NCBI RefSeq assembly: GCF_006874465.1
Contig: NZ_VIRL01000010.1
Location: 186,001-250,000 of the forward strand
Direction of reading: 5' to 3'
DNA: 64,000 bases
Source of the DNA: Microbispora bryophytorum
GTDB lineage: Bacteria > Actinomycetota > Actinomycetes > Streptosporangiales > Streptosporangiaceae
In this document: piece by piece, positions 24,895-33,451 of the stretch
Layout: the number at the start of each line of letters is the position of its first letter
How positions within the stretch are numbered: position 1 is the stretch's first letter
Position numbers and translations under genes: made by a program
The notes under the pieces: model-generated
What the model was told of the DNA's origin: nothing
Databases searched by the model: none
Seen by the model: the letters and a program-made list of their open reading frames with translations, nothing else

Positions 24895-25323
24895 ATGCGG
24901 TTGACGAAGTTCACGGACCTGGCCCTGCGCGTCACCATGCGCCTGGCGGTCCTGGAACCGGGGGCGTCACTCACCACCCGCCAGGTGGCCGACGCGATGG
25001 CGATCCCCTACAACCACACCGCCAAGGCCATCGCCCGCCTGCAGCACCTCGGCGTCGTGGAGGCGCGCCGGGGACGCGGCGGAGGCCTGGAGCTGACCGA
25101 CTTCGGCCGCACAGCCTCGATCGGCTGGCTGGTCCGCGAGCTGGAAGGAGAGGAGGAGGTCGTGACCTGCGAGGGAGAGATTCCCTGTCCGCTACGGGCC
25201 GTCTGCAGCCTGCGCGGCGCGCTGCGCGTGGCACAGCAGGCCTTCTACGCCTCCCTCGACCCGATCACCGTGGATCAGCTCACCTCCTCGTCGTCGAGGC
25301 CGGTGCTGCTCAGCCTCTCCTGA
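24895..25323 (+). CDS. nsrR: NO-sensing Rrf2-family repressor NsrR
   Basis: 142 residues with an N-terminal winged HTH (MRLTKFTDLALRVTMRLAVL, then VADAMAIPYNHTAKAIARLQ). Three Cys at 92, 98 and 104 (TCEGEIPCPLRAVC) have the C-x5-C-x5-C spacing of the iron-sulfur ligands of Streptomyces NsrR. In that family nitric oxide destroys DNA binding of the [4Fe-4S] form and derepresses flavohaemoglobin. The hmp gene follows 73 bases downstream, and both genes have matching dyads. Confidence 0.93.
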   Translation: MRLTKFTDLALRVTMRLAVLEPGASLTTRQVADAMAIPYNHTAKAIARLQHLGVVEARRGRGGGLELTDFGRTASIGWLVRELEGEEEVVTCEGEIPCPLRAVCSLRGALRVAQQAFYASLDPITVDQLTSSSSRPVLLSLS

Positions 25324-25361
25324 CCTGCACCACTGGGAGCACCCCGCAGTTTCATGGCGTT

Positions 25362-25386
25362 AAATTCGCATTTCACATACCAATTT
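25362..25386. promoter_or_regulatory. putative NsrR operator upstream of hmp
   Basis: 25-base dyad AAATTnGnATnT-n-AnATnCnAATTT centred at 25374, 10 bases before the hmp start. The right half ACATACCAATTTG matches the site before nsrR. It would cover the hmp transcription start or ribosome-binding site. Confidence 0.65.
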
Positions 25387-25396
25387 GGAGGATGTC

Positions 25397-26599
25397 ATGC
25401 TCTCCCCGGACTCGGCCGCGATCGTCCGCGCCACCCTGCCCGTGATCGCGGGCGCGATCCAGGACATCACCGCCCGCTTCTACGACACGATGTTCGCCGA
25501 CAACCCGGAGCTGCTGCGCGACCTGTTCAACCGCGGCAACCAGGCCAACGGTGAGCAGCGCGTCGCGCTGGCGGGCTCGATCGCCGCGTTCGCGACCGTG
25601 CTTGTGGAGCGCCCGGGGGTGCTTCCCGGCACGATGCTGTCCAGGATCGCCAACAAGCACGCCTCTCTCGGCGTCACCGAGGAGCAGTACGCCGTGGTGC
25701 ACAAGTACCTGTTCGGCGCGATCGTCGAGGAGCTGGGCGACGCCGTGACGCCCGAGGTCGCCGAGGCGTGGGACGAGGTCTACTGGCTCATGGCCGAGAC
25801 GCTGATCGGCCTGGAGCGCGGCCTCTACCGCGAGGCGGGCCGGGGCTGGACACGGGCCACCGTGGTCGAGCGTCGCGAGGAGACGGCGGACACGGTCTCC
25901 TTCCTCCTGCGCCCGGACCTGCCGATGCCCTTCCTGCCGGGACAGTACGTCAGCGTGCGGGTGCCGCTGCCCGACGGGGCGCGGCAGATCCGGCAGTACA
26001 GCCTGTCGAACTCCCCGGAACGCGGGGACTGGCGGATCACGGTCAAGCGGGTGCGCGGCGAAGGCGCCCCCGAGGGCGAGGTCTCCACCTGGCTGTACGA
26101 ACACGTCCGGGCCGGTGACGTGCTCTCGGTCTCCGCCCCCTTCGGCGACCTGACCCTGCCCGAGGGCGACGGCCCGCTGCTGCTCGCCTCGGCGGGCATC
26201 GGGGTCACCCCCATCCTGTCGATGCTCGACCACCTCCTGGCGACCGGGTCGCAGCGGCGGGTGGTGGTCGTGCACGCCGACCGCTCCCCCGGCGCCCACG
26301 TCCACCGCGAGGAGCTCGCGGAGCTGGTCGCGGCCCTGCCCGGCGCCACCCTGCACCGGTGGTACGAGGACCTGCCGCCGGCGCAGGCGCGTGACGCGGC
26401 GAACGGCGCCGGCCATGCCACCGCCGTGGGCCGGGCCGACATGTCGGCGATCGACCTGCCCGGGGACGTCGTGGCCTGCCTGTGCGGCCCGCTGCCGTTC
26501 ATGCGGGCCGTGCGCGCACAGCTGGTCGAGCTGGGCGTGCCCGACTCCGGCATCCACTACGAGGTGTTCGGCCCCGACCTGTGGCTCGCGGCCGCCTGA
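25397..26599 (+). CDS. hmp: flavohaemoglobin / nitric oxide dioxygenase
   Basis: 400 residues with the three-domain Hmp layout. Globin domain ~1-145, with proximal-His segment IANKHASLGVTEEQYAVVH. FAD-binding domain ~150-260 (FLPGQYVSVRV, then RQIRQYSLSNSPERG). NAD-binding domain to the end (LLLASAGIGVTPILSMLDHL, and HYEVFGPDLW). It oxidises NO to nitrate using O2 and NAD(P)H in the cytosol. GGAGG precedes the ATG. The gene follows nsrR with its own operator-like dyad. Confidence 0.96.
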   Translation: MLSPDSAAIVRATLPVIAGAIQDITARFYDTMFADNPELLRDLFNRGNQANGEQRVALAGSIAAFATVLVERPGVLPGTMLSRIANKHASLGVTEEQYAVVHKYLFGAIVEELGDAVTPEVAEAWDEVYWLMAETLIGLERGLYREAGRGWTRATVVERREETADTVSFLLRPDLPMPFLPGQYVSVRVPLPDGARQIRQYSLSNSPERGDWRITVKRVRGEGAPEGEVSTWLYEHVRAGDVLSVSAPFGDLTLPEGDGPLLLASAGIGVTPILSMLDHLLATGSQRRVVVVHADRSPGAHVHREELAELVAALPGATLHRWYEDLPPAQARDAANGAGHATAVGRADMSAIDLPGDVVACLCGPLPFMRAVRAQLVELGVPDSGIHYEVFGPDLWLAAA

Positions 26600-26609
26600 T
26601 CCGGCGACC

Positions 26610-26635
26610 GGCCCGCCGCTCGCCCGCGGCGGGCC
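26610..26635 (+). terminator. hairpin terminator after hmp
   Basis: GGCCCGCCG (26610-26618) pairs perfectly with CGGCGGGCC (26627-26635) across an 8-base loop, 11 bases after the hmp stop. No U-tract. Confidence 0.6.
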
Positions 26636-26660
26636 GGCCCGTCGACGGCCCCGTCAGCGT

Positions 26661-26728
26661 GCAGAACCCGTCGGCACAAGAACCCGATCGGTACAAGAAC
26701 CCGTCGGTGTGAAGATCCGGTCGGTGTG
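26661..26728. repeat. 17-bp tandem repeats between convergent genes
   Basis: Four consecutive 17-base units starting 26661, 26678, 26695 and 26712, of form AAGAACCCGTCGGTGTG, plus a partial fifth that runs into the stop codon of the methyltransferase. Not coding. Confidence 0.8.
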
Positions 26729-26736
26729 AAGAGCCG

Positions 26737-27546
26737 TCAGCGCAGCAGGCCGACGCCGGCGTAGCCGTCCACGCCGGGAATCCTCGGCAGCTTCGGCTCG
26801 TCGGGCTCGGGCCGCCACTCCTCGGTCACGACCAGACCCGGCTCCACCAGGTCGAATCCATCGAAGAACCGCAGCAGTTCGGCGTGGGTGCGCGGGGTGA
26901 CCGCCCCGGCGGAGGTGTTCTTGTACAGCTCGCGTCCCTCGCGGATCTTGTCCTCGTCGAGGTCGCCGTACGACAGGTGGCTGATCGCCATCGCGCTGCC
27001 CGGGGCGAGCCGGTCGCGCAGCGTGGCGACGACGCGCCCGGCGTGCTCGGTGCCGGGGACGAAGTGCAGCACGGCCACCATGAGCAGGCCCACCGGCTTG
27101 CCGAAGTCGATGTGCTCGTTGATCCGCGGGTCGCCGAGGATGGCCTCGGGCTCGCGCAGGTCGCCGTCCACGACGATCGTCCGGTCGTTGTCGGCCAGTA
27201 GGGCCCGCCCGTGGGCAAGCACGATCGGGTCGTTGTCGACGTAGACCACCCGCGCGTCGGGGGCTTCGCCGAGCGCGACCTGGTGGACGTTCTCCTGGGT
27301 CGGAAGTCCGGCGCCGATGTCGAGGAACTGGCGGATGCCCTCCCGTGCCATGAGCGTCACGGCCCGGCGGATGAAGCGCCTGTTGGTCCGCACGCCTTCA
27401 CGCGCGTTCGGGGTCAGCTCGATCAGCTTCTCGGCCGCCGCCCGGTCGACGGCGAAGTTGTCCTTGCCGCCGAGGAGGTAGTCGTAGATCCGGGCGACGC
27501 TGGGGACCGTCACGTCGATTCCCGGCGGCCCCTGCTCCATGTTCAT
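26737..27546 (-). CDS. S-adenosyl methyltransferase, PF04672 type (second copy)
   Basis: 269 residues, paralogous to the protein at 11649-12473. PSVARIYDYLLGGKDNFAVD, FLDIGAGLPTQENVHQVALG, VVYVDNDPIVLAHGRALLAD and HIDFGKPVGLLMVAVLHFV match position by position. SAM-binding residues are intact; the substrate is unknown. The ATG at 27546 has AGGA three bases upstream; an ATG six bases in is an alternative. It is convergent with hmp. Confidence 0.9.
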   Translation of the reverse strand: MNMEQGPPGIDVTVPSVARIYDYLLGGKDNFAVDRAAAEKLIELTPNAREGVRTNRRFIRRAVTLMAREGIRQFLDIGAGLPTQENVHQVALGEAPDARVVYVDNDPIVLAHGRALLADNDRTIVVDGDLREPEAILGDPRINEHIDFGKPVGLLMVAVLHFVPGTEHAGRVVATLRDRLAPGSAMAISHLSYGDLDEDKIREGRELYKNTSAGAVTPRTHAELLRFFDGFDLVEPGLVVTEEWRPEPDEPKLPRIPGVDGYAGVGLLR

Positions 27547-27693
27547 CCGTCCTGCCCCTGATGCGCTCGTACGTTGATCAAAACGTAGCTGATTAATCAG
27601 GATTCGGCGCACCAAAAGGGGAATTGACCGGCACGCACCCTCGGTGCGTGCCGGTCAACCCGGAGCCCTGTGGGCTCCTCAGTCCCCCGCCGG

Positions 27694-29151
27694 TCAGTCC
27701 CCCGCCGGGCGCTCACCCCCCGGGGTGCCCGCGACCAGGATGTCGACCGGGCTCGTCGTGGCAGGACCGGCGACGACCGGGTCGGCGATGAAGTCGCGCA
27801 TCCAGTGGAAGCTGGCCTTCGGCGTGCGCGCCTGGGTCTCGTAGTCCACGTGCACCAGGCCGAATCTGGCGGAGTAGCCCCGCGCCCACTCGAAGTTGTC
27901 CATCAGCGACCAGCAGAAGTATCCCCGCACGTCCGCACCCGCCGTCATCGCGTCGCGGGTCGCGGCCAGGTGGTCGCGCAGGTAGTCGATCCGCCCGCTG
28001 TCCTCGATCACCCCGTCGTCGCCGTACCCGTTCTCGGTGATGTAGACCGGCGGCAGGTCCGGATAGCGGGAGGTCAGCCCGACGAGCGTCTCGTACAGCC
28101 CCTCGGGCTCCACCACCCAGCCGAGCCCGCTGGTGCGCGCCTCCTCCGGCGCGACGGTGCGCACGCCCAGGTCGAAGGCCGAGCGCCGGGCGGGGTCGGC
28201 CTCCTCGTACGGCGCGGCCTCCACGTGCAGGCGGTAGTAGTAGTTCACCCCGAGGAAGTCCACCGGCGCGCCGATGACGTCCAGATCGCCGTCCTGCCGG
28301 AAGGAGAAGTCGGTGATCCGGCCGAACGTCTCGGCCATGTCGGCGGCGTAGGCCCCGCCGAAGAGGGGTTCGGTGAACTGCCGGTTGACCAGCAGGTCCA
28401 TCCGCCGTGCGGCCTGGACGTCCTGCGACGAGGAGGTCACCGGCACGGTCGGCGACATGTTGAGCGTCACCCCGATCTGCTGGCCGGGTTTGGCCATCTC
28501 CCGCAGGCGCGCGACGGCCAGGCCGTGGCCGAGCAGCAGGTGATGGGCCGCGGCCAGCGCGCCGTGCCCCTCCTTGGCGCCCGGCGCGTGCCGGCCCTCG
28601 CCGTAGCCGACGATGGACGAGCAGTAGGGCTCGTTGAGTGTGATCCAGTTCGAGACCGAGTCGCCGAGGGCGTCGTACATCACCTCGGCGTAGTCGGCGA
28701 AGCGCTCGGCGGTGTCACGGACCCGCCAGCCCCCGCGATCCTCCAGCGCCTGCGGCAGGTCCCAGTGGTAGAGGGTCACGTACGGCTCGATGCCGCCCTC
28801 GCGCAGGGCGTCCACGAGCCGCCGGTAGAAGTCGAGCCCGCGCCGGTTCACCGGTCCGCGGCCGTCGGGCAGCACCCGCGGCCAGGCCACAGAGAATCGG
28901 TAGGCCCCCGCCCCCAGATCTTTCATTAGATCGACATCCTCTTGCCAGCGGTGATAGTGGTCGCAGGCGAACTCACCCGACTCGCCCCGTGCCACCGCGC
29001 CGGGCACCCGGCAGAAGGTGTCCCATATCGAGGGTCCCCGGCCATCGGTGTCGACGGCCCCCTCGATCTGGTACGCCGCGGTGGCCGTGCCCCACACGAA
29101 GCCGGCGGGAAAAGTCCGCAGCATGGCGAGGCGTTCGTCGGTCGCCGTCAT
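27694..29151 (-). CDS. GH1 family beta-glucosidase
   Basis: 485-residue family 1 glycoside hydrolase. It begins FPAGFVWGTATAAYQIEGAV; the acid/base Glu lies in NWITLNEPYCSS and the nucleophile Glu in PVYITENGYGDD. GYFCWSLMDNFEWARGYSAR closes the barrel. No signal peptide, so it probably cleaves imported beta-glucosides in the cytosol. The ATG at 29151 removes a non-conserved 52-residue extension. It is divergent from a LacI regulator, which likely controls it. Confidence 0.95.
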   Translation of the reverse strand: MTATDERLAMLRTFPAGFVWGTATAAYQIEGAVDTDGRGPSIWDTFCRVPGAVARGESGEFACDHYHRWQEDVDLMKDLGAGAYRFSVAWPRVLPDGRGPVNRRGLDFYRRLVDALREGGIEPYVTLYHWDLPQALEDRGGWRVRDTAERFADYAEVMYDALGDSVSNWITLNEPYCSSIVGYGEGRHAPGAKEGHGALAAAHHLLLGHGLAVARLREMAKPGQQIGVTLNMSPTVPVTSSSQDVQAARRMDLLVNRQFTEPLFGGAYAADMAETFGRITDFSFRQDGDLDVIGAPVDFLGVNYYYRLHVEAAPYEEADPARRSAFDLGVRTVAPEEARTSGLGWVVEPEGLYETLVGLTSRYPDLPPVYITENGYGDDGVIEDSGRIDYLRDHLAATRDAMTAGADVRGYFCWSLMDNFEWARGYSARFGLVHVDYETQARTPKASFHWMRDFIADPVVAGPATTSPVDILVAGTPGGERPAGD

Positions 29152-29550
29152 TCCCTGTTTGCTCCAGGTTCTGTGCCCGCTCCGGTGAACAGCCCGGACA
29201 CGGCGAGCAGCCGTGCGGGCGATGGGACCGTTCCCCCGAAGGCCGCGGGACCCGCCGAGCCGTACGGCGGGCACACACGCGGGCAAACGGAGTTCCGCAG
29301 CGGACACCTGAACTCCCTAGCAGGAGAAAGGGGAAGCGGCTGCGAGACACGACAGCGGCCGAGCCGTGGCAACGAAAAAGCACCGGCCGATGCCCGCCAT
29401 CACACATAGGAGGACGGTCGGTTGTCAAGTCACAAAAACATGACGAAGGGAAATTTCGCTTACTGGTTGACGGACTTCCCCACTGTTGCCTATTTTAGGG
29501 AAACCGGTTGCATGAAACCGGTTACAGCGAGATGCGATAGCGTTTGGTCC
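29152..29550. other. intergenic control region between GH1 and LacI genes
   Basis: 399 bases without a supported gene. It holds the lacI promoter and operators (29467-29523). On the minus strand a TTGACA lies near 29430-29435 with TATGTG 14 bases on, a poor spacing for a GH1 promoter, which would give a leader of about 250 bases. That leader contains the stem GGAGTTC/GAACTCC (29289-29295 with 29310-29316). No terminator or riboswitch is recognised. Confidence 0.4.
29467..29523 (+). promoter_or_regulatory. lacI-family gene promoter with twin operators
   Basis: TTGACG (29467-29472), 18-base spacer, TATTTT (29491-29496). Just downstream are two AACCGGTT palindromes (29502-29509 and 29516-29523), each preceded by GA or GAA-type purines, 14 bases apart, covering the expected transcription start. 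This arrangement fits autorepression by the LacI protein. Confidence 0.6.
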
Positions 29551-30576
29551 GTGGCAACGATCAGAGAGCTGGCGCGCCTGTGCGGTGTGTCTCCGGCGAC
29601 CGTCTCCCGCGTTTTCAACAACCCCGAGGTGGTGAACGCGAAGACCAGGGAGCAGGTCCTGCGGACGGCCCGCCAAATCGGCTACCTGCCCAACGAGTCC
29701 GCCCGCACCCTGGCCACCAAGAAGTCCTTCATGGTCGGCCTGGTGTGGGACACCGATCACCGCCGTCCCGGCTGGCGGCACCCGTTCTTCCAGGAAATCC
29801 TCATCGGCCTGAAGACGGCGCTCAGCGGGCGCGGCTATCACCTCCTCATGCTCGCCACCAGCGGGGACACGAGCGGAGAAAGGACCGAGGACGCCTACGT
29901 ACGCTCCGTGCGCAGGCACAACCTGGACGGCGTCGTGATGATAGACAGCGGCACGTGGGATCCCTCACTGCGGCGGCTGTCCGAATCAGGCATCCCCTGC
30001 GTCAGCCTCGACCGTCCCGTCGAGGGTTCCCGCGCCACGTACGTGACCTCCGACAACGCGGGCGGCGCACGCCTGGCCGTACAGCACCTGCACGAGCGGG
30101 GACGGCGAGCCATCGCCACGATCACCGGCCCGGCGCACACGCGCCCGGGCGCCGAGCGCCTGCGGGGCTACCAGGACGAGATGTCGCGGCTGGGGCTGCC
30201 GCGCCGGCCCGACTTCGTGGTGGAGGGTGACTTCTACCTGTCGGGGGGCCACGCCGCGATGCGCCGCCTGCTCGATGCGGACGATCGGCCCGACGCCGTG
30301 TTCGTCGCGGGCGACGAGATGGCCGTCGGCGCGCTGCGCGCAATCGGCGAGGCCGGTCTGAAGGTGCCCGAGGACATCGCCCTGGTCGGGTTCGACGACA
30401 TCGAGGTGGCCGCGCTCGTGCCGCCGGGCCTGACGACCGTCGCCCAGGACAAGGCCGGGTTCGGCACCGCCGCCGCCGAGGCGGTGGTCGCCATGATCAA
30501 CGGCGCGGAGGCCCCGCCGCCCCAGATCCTGCCGACGACACTCGTCGTACGCGGCTCCAGCACGCCCCCGCTCTGA
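29551..30576 (+). CDS. LacI family transcriptional regulator
   Basis: 341 residues. The HTH with hinge helix starts VATIRELARLCGVSPATVSR, followed by VFNNPEVVNAKTREQVL and YLPNESARTLATKKS. The rest is a sugar-binding periplasmic-protein-like domain ending DIALVGFDDIEVAALVPPGL. The GTG at 29551 was chosen because LacI proteins begin 1-3 residues before the HTH; upstream in-frame codons run through the promoter and operators. It probably represses the divergent beta-glucosidase gene and itself, with a beta-glucoside-derived inducer (inference). Confidence 0.94.
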   Translation: MATIRELARLCGVSPATVSRVFNNPEVVNAKTREQVLRTARQIGYLPNESARTLATKKSFMVGLVWDTDHRRPGWRHPFFQEILIGLKTALSGRGYHLLMLATSGDTSGERTEDAYVRSVRRHNLDGVVMIDSGTWDPSLRRLSESGIPCVSLDRPVEGSRATYVTSDNAGGARLAVQHLHERGRRAIATITGPAHTRPGAERLRGYQDEMSRLGLPRRPDFVVEGDFYLSGGHAAMRRLLDADDRPDAVFVAGDEMAVGALRAIGEAGLKVPEDIALVGFDDIEVAALVPPGLTTVAQDKAGFGTAAAEAVVAMINGAEAPPPQILPTTLVVRGSSTPPL

Positions 30577-30635
30577 CCCACTCCGCCCTCGGCCGGTCCC
30601 GCGCGTACGGCGGCCACGAAGGCCCGTGATCAATC

Positions 30636-31649
30636 TCACCGGCGGCGAAGCCGGGCGTCCTGCAGCGCGGGCGGCGTGGTGGCGTAGTTGTCCTCGGGGT
30701 TGAGGTCCGTTCCCGGCGGCACGATGGCGTCGATGCGGTCCAGGATGTCGCCGGTCAGGTCCACGTCGGCGCCGGGCAGGAGCCCGTCGAGCTGGTCGGC
30801 GGTGCGCGGCCCGATCAGCACGGATGTGACGGCCGGGTGCGCGCGGGCGAAGGCGATCGCGAGGTGCGGCAGCGTCATCCCGGCCTCGTCGGCGAGGGCG
30901 GCGAGTTCGGCGAGCGCGACGGTCTTGCGCCTGCCGGCCGTAGTCGTCGTGTCGTAGTGCGACGGCCGCGACGAGGCCCGGTGGCCGGTCGTGAAGTCGG
31001 CCCGGCCGGAGAGCCATCCGCCGTTGAGGGGGCTGAAGGTGAGGACGCCGAGCCCGTGGCGCTGGGCGGTCGGGAACACCGCGCCCTCCGGCCTGCGGGT
31101 GAACACGGAGTACATCGACTGCTCGGTCAGAAACCGGTGTGTCCCCGTGCGCTGCGCCGCCCACTGTGCCTCCGTGATCAGCTCCGCGGGGAACATGGAG
31201 GACCCGAACGCCCGGATCTTCCCGGCGCGGACGAGGTCGGTCAGGGCCGACAGCGTCTCGCCGACGTCCGTCTCATGGTCGGGGCGGTGCATCTGGTAGA
31301 GGTCGATGTGATCGATGTCCAGGCGACGCAGGCTGTCCTCGACGGCGCGGACGATCCACCGCCGGGAACCGCCTCGCCGATTGGGGTCCTCGCCCATCGG
31401 CAGCCCGAACTTCGTGGCGATGACGAGGTCGTCGCGGCGGCCCTTGATCGCCTTCCCGACGATCTCCTCACCCTCACCCTGGGAGTAGACGTCGGCGGTG
31501 TCGATGACGTTGACGCCGGCGTCGAGTGCGCGATGGATGACGCGGACCGCGTCGTCGTGGTCGCGGTTTCCCATGCTGCCGAACATCATCGCGCCGAGCG
31601 AGAGCTCACTGACGGACATCCCGGTGGCGCCGAGAGTTCTGCGTTTCAT
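30636..31649 (-). CDS. aldo/keto reductase
   Basis: 337 residues. VIDTADVYSQGEGEEIVGKA carries catalytic Asp and Tyr, DLVIATKFGLPMG the Lys, IDLYQMHRPDHETDV the His. VTSVLIGPRTADQLDGLL is the cofactor segment. The ATG at 31649 has AGAAGG upstream. It is divergent from an AraC regulator, a common AKR-regulator pairing. Substrate unknown. Confidence 0.93.
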   Translation of the reverse strand: MKRRTLGATGMSVSELSLGAMMFGSMGNRDHDDAVRVIHRALDAGVNVIDTADVYSQGEGEEIVGKAIKGRRDDLVIATKFGLPMGEDPNRRGGSRRWIVRAVEDSLRRLDIDHIDLYQMHRPDHETDVGETLSALTDLVRAGKIRAFGSSMFPAELITEAQWAAQRTGTHRFLTEQSMYSVFTRRPEGAVFPTAQRHGLGVLTFSPLNGGWLSGRADFTTGHRASSRPSHYDTTTTAGRRKTVALAELAALADEAGMTLPHLAIAFARAHPAVTSVLIGPRTADQLDGLLPGADVDLTGDILDRIDAIVPPGTDLNPEDNYATTPPALQDARLRRR

Positions 31650-31822
31650 GTCGTACGTGCCTTCTGGATTCACGGGGCTGCTGACCTGTTCATCTCACCA
31701 AGCCGGCCCGCCGTGCCGTGAACCCGATCCTGCCGCCGCCTTGCACGATCCTGTCAATCTCGCACGTCGGGCGCCCTCGGGCGTGGCGCTGTCGCCTGGT
31801 CCGGGGTGGTTGACTGGCGCGC

Positions 31823-32758
31823 ATGGACCTCCTTGACGAGATGCGGGGGCTGATCACGCGCCACACCGCCGACGGCCCTCGCCGGAGGATCGCGGACGGA
31901 GTGACCATCGCGTCCGCGGACCGGCCCACATCCCCGGTCGGCACGTTTTCCTCGCCGTCGCTCGCGATCGTCGCGCAGGGTGTCAAACGCACGGTGCTCA
32001 ACGGGGTCCCGTACGACTACCGCGCCGGGCAGTACCTCGTCGTGTCGGTGGACCTCCCGGTGATCGGCCAGGCCCTGGAAGCCTCGCCGGACAAGCCGTT
32101 CGTCGTCTTCAGCATGTCTCTGCGCCCGGCGGACATCGCGCCGCTCCTGTTGGAGACGGGCGCGGCCGGCAAGCCCCCGGCGTTCACCGGAATGGCGGTG
32201 AGCGACGCCTCGCCGGAGTTGCTGGATCCCGTCGTACGTCTGCTGCGCCTCGCGGACCGGCCGGACGACCTGCGCGTGCTCGCGCCCGGATATCAGCGGG
32301 AGATCCTCTGGTGGCTCATCAACGGCGACCAGGGTGCGCTCGTACGGCAGATCGGCCTCGTCGACGGCAATCTCGCGCACATCTCCCGGGGAATCCGCTG
32401 GATCCGCGAGCACTACCGGGAGCAGCTCACCGTCACGGATCTGGCGGAGCTCTGCGGTATGAGCGCGTCGTCCTTTCACCGGCACTTCCGCGCGGCGACG
32501 TCGATGACGCCGGTCCAGTTCCAGAAACAGATCCGTCTCCAGACGGCCCGCACTCTGCTCATGACCCGGTCGGGGAACGTGGCGGAGATCGGCTATTTCG
32601 TCGGTTACGAAAGCCCGTCACAGTTCAGCCGGGAGTACCGCAAGGTGTTCGGGGCCTCTCCCGGCCGGGACGCCGCGCAACTGAGCGCCATGGGACAGGA
32701 CGGACACGACGGGCAGGACGTCGCGAGGCCGCGGGAATTGGTGGACGAGCCGGCGTGA
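31823..32758 (+). CDS. AraC family transcriptional regulator
   Basis: 311 residues. The N-terminal AraC_N-type sensor (SLAIVAQGVKRTVLNGVPYDY) is followed by two HTHs: LTVTDLAELCGMSASSFHRH and GNVAEIGYFVGYESPSQFSR. The layout matches YqhC-type regulators that control a neighbouring reductase. The divergent aldo/keto reductase at 30636-31649 is the likely target. The C-terminal tail after the second HTH is polar and short. Confidence 0.92.
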   Translation: MDLLDEMRGLITRHTADGPRRRIADGVTIASADRPTSPVGTFSSPSLAIVAQGVKRTVLNGVPYDYRAGQYLVVSVDLPVIGQALEASPDKPFVVFSMSLRPADIAPLLLETGAAGKPPAFTGMAVSDASPELLDPVVRLLRLADRPDDLRVLAPGYQREILWWLINGDQGALVRQIGLVDGNLAHISRGIRWIREHYREQLTVTDLAELCGMSASSFHRHFRAATSMTPVQFQKQIRLQTARTLLMTRSGNVAEIGYFVGYESPSQFSREYRKVFGASPGRDAAQLSAMGQDGHDGQDVARPRELVDEPA

Positions 32759-32899
32759 ACGCAGCGAGCGAACGCCGGGCGCGACCAGACGACAGGCGCT
32801 CGTGGCAGGGCGACCCGTTCGCCCGCGCGCTCGGCCGGCGCCTCGCCGCTGCTCCTGCTGAAGGCTGGACGAGGGGGCGATGCGGTGCACTCCGGGCAG

Positions 32900-32920
32900 T
32901 TGTATAAGCTTCCTATGTAA
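32900..32920. promoter_or_regulatory. AT-rich imperfect dyad before the MarR gene
   Basis: TTGTATAAGCT-TCCTATGTAA stands out in GC-rich DNA 27 bases before the MarR start. It has a -10-like TATAAG and partly palindromic ends (TTGTATA/TATGTAA). A MarR operator overlapping a promoter is plausible. Confidence 0.4.
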
Positions 32921-32946
32921 TTCGGATCCCGTCCGGAGGAACACCT

Positions 32947-33411
32947 GTGTCCGTCACCCCGAGCGCCGATTCCCCTGATGAGCCCCAGACGGTCGCCGCC
33001 GTCCTGGACGAACTCGCGGTGCTCGCCGTGCGGCGGCTGTCCGTGCAGGGTGACCTCAGCCTCACGGCCGCGACGACCCTGTCGTACCTGCACCGCAACG
33101 GCCCGCAGCGGCTGAGCGTCCTGGCCGCGCGGCAGGCCGTCACCCAGCCGTCGATGACCCAGCTCGTGCAGCGCCTGGAGCGCGAAGGCCTGGTATGCCG
33201 GGCGGTCGACGACCTCGACGGCCGCGCGGTGCGGGTCAGCGTCACCGACGCCGGCCGGGCCCTGCTGGCCGAGCGGCGACGGCGGCGCAGAGAGCGGCTC
33301 ACCGAGATGCTCGGCACGCTGTCCCCCGGCGAGCTGCGTGAGCTCACGCGGGTCGCCGGCGAGTTCCTCCCCCTGCTCCTGCGCCTGCTCCAGGGCACGG
33401 CGGACGAGTAG
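32947..33411 (+). CDS. MarR family transcriptional regulator
   Basis: 154 residues. The winged HTH reads RLSVLAARQAVTQPSMTQLV, then LEREGLVCRAVDDLDGRAVR (wing with Asp-Arg motif). Helices at both ends form the dimer interface. The GTG at 32947 has GGAGGA upstream. It lies 40 bases before an MFS exporter on the same strand, so it probably regulates it; the ligand is unknown. Confidence 0.92.
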   Translation: MSVTPSADSPDEPQTVAAVLDELAVLAVRRLSVQGDLSLTAATTLSYLHRNGPQRLSVLAARQAVTQPSMTQLVQRLEREGLVCRAVDDLDGRAVRVSVTDAGRALLAERRRRRRERLTEMLGTLSPGELRELTRVAGEFLPLLLRLLQGTADE

Positions 33412-33451
33412 GGATCAGGGCGCTCCCCCTCGCTGACTCCCAGGAGGTCCG

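Noticed and set aside
29152..29466. Riboswitch in the GH1 leader
   Set aside because: Only one simple hairpin is visible and no known aptamer core was recognised.
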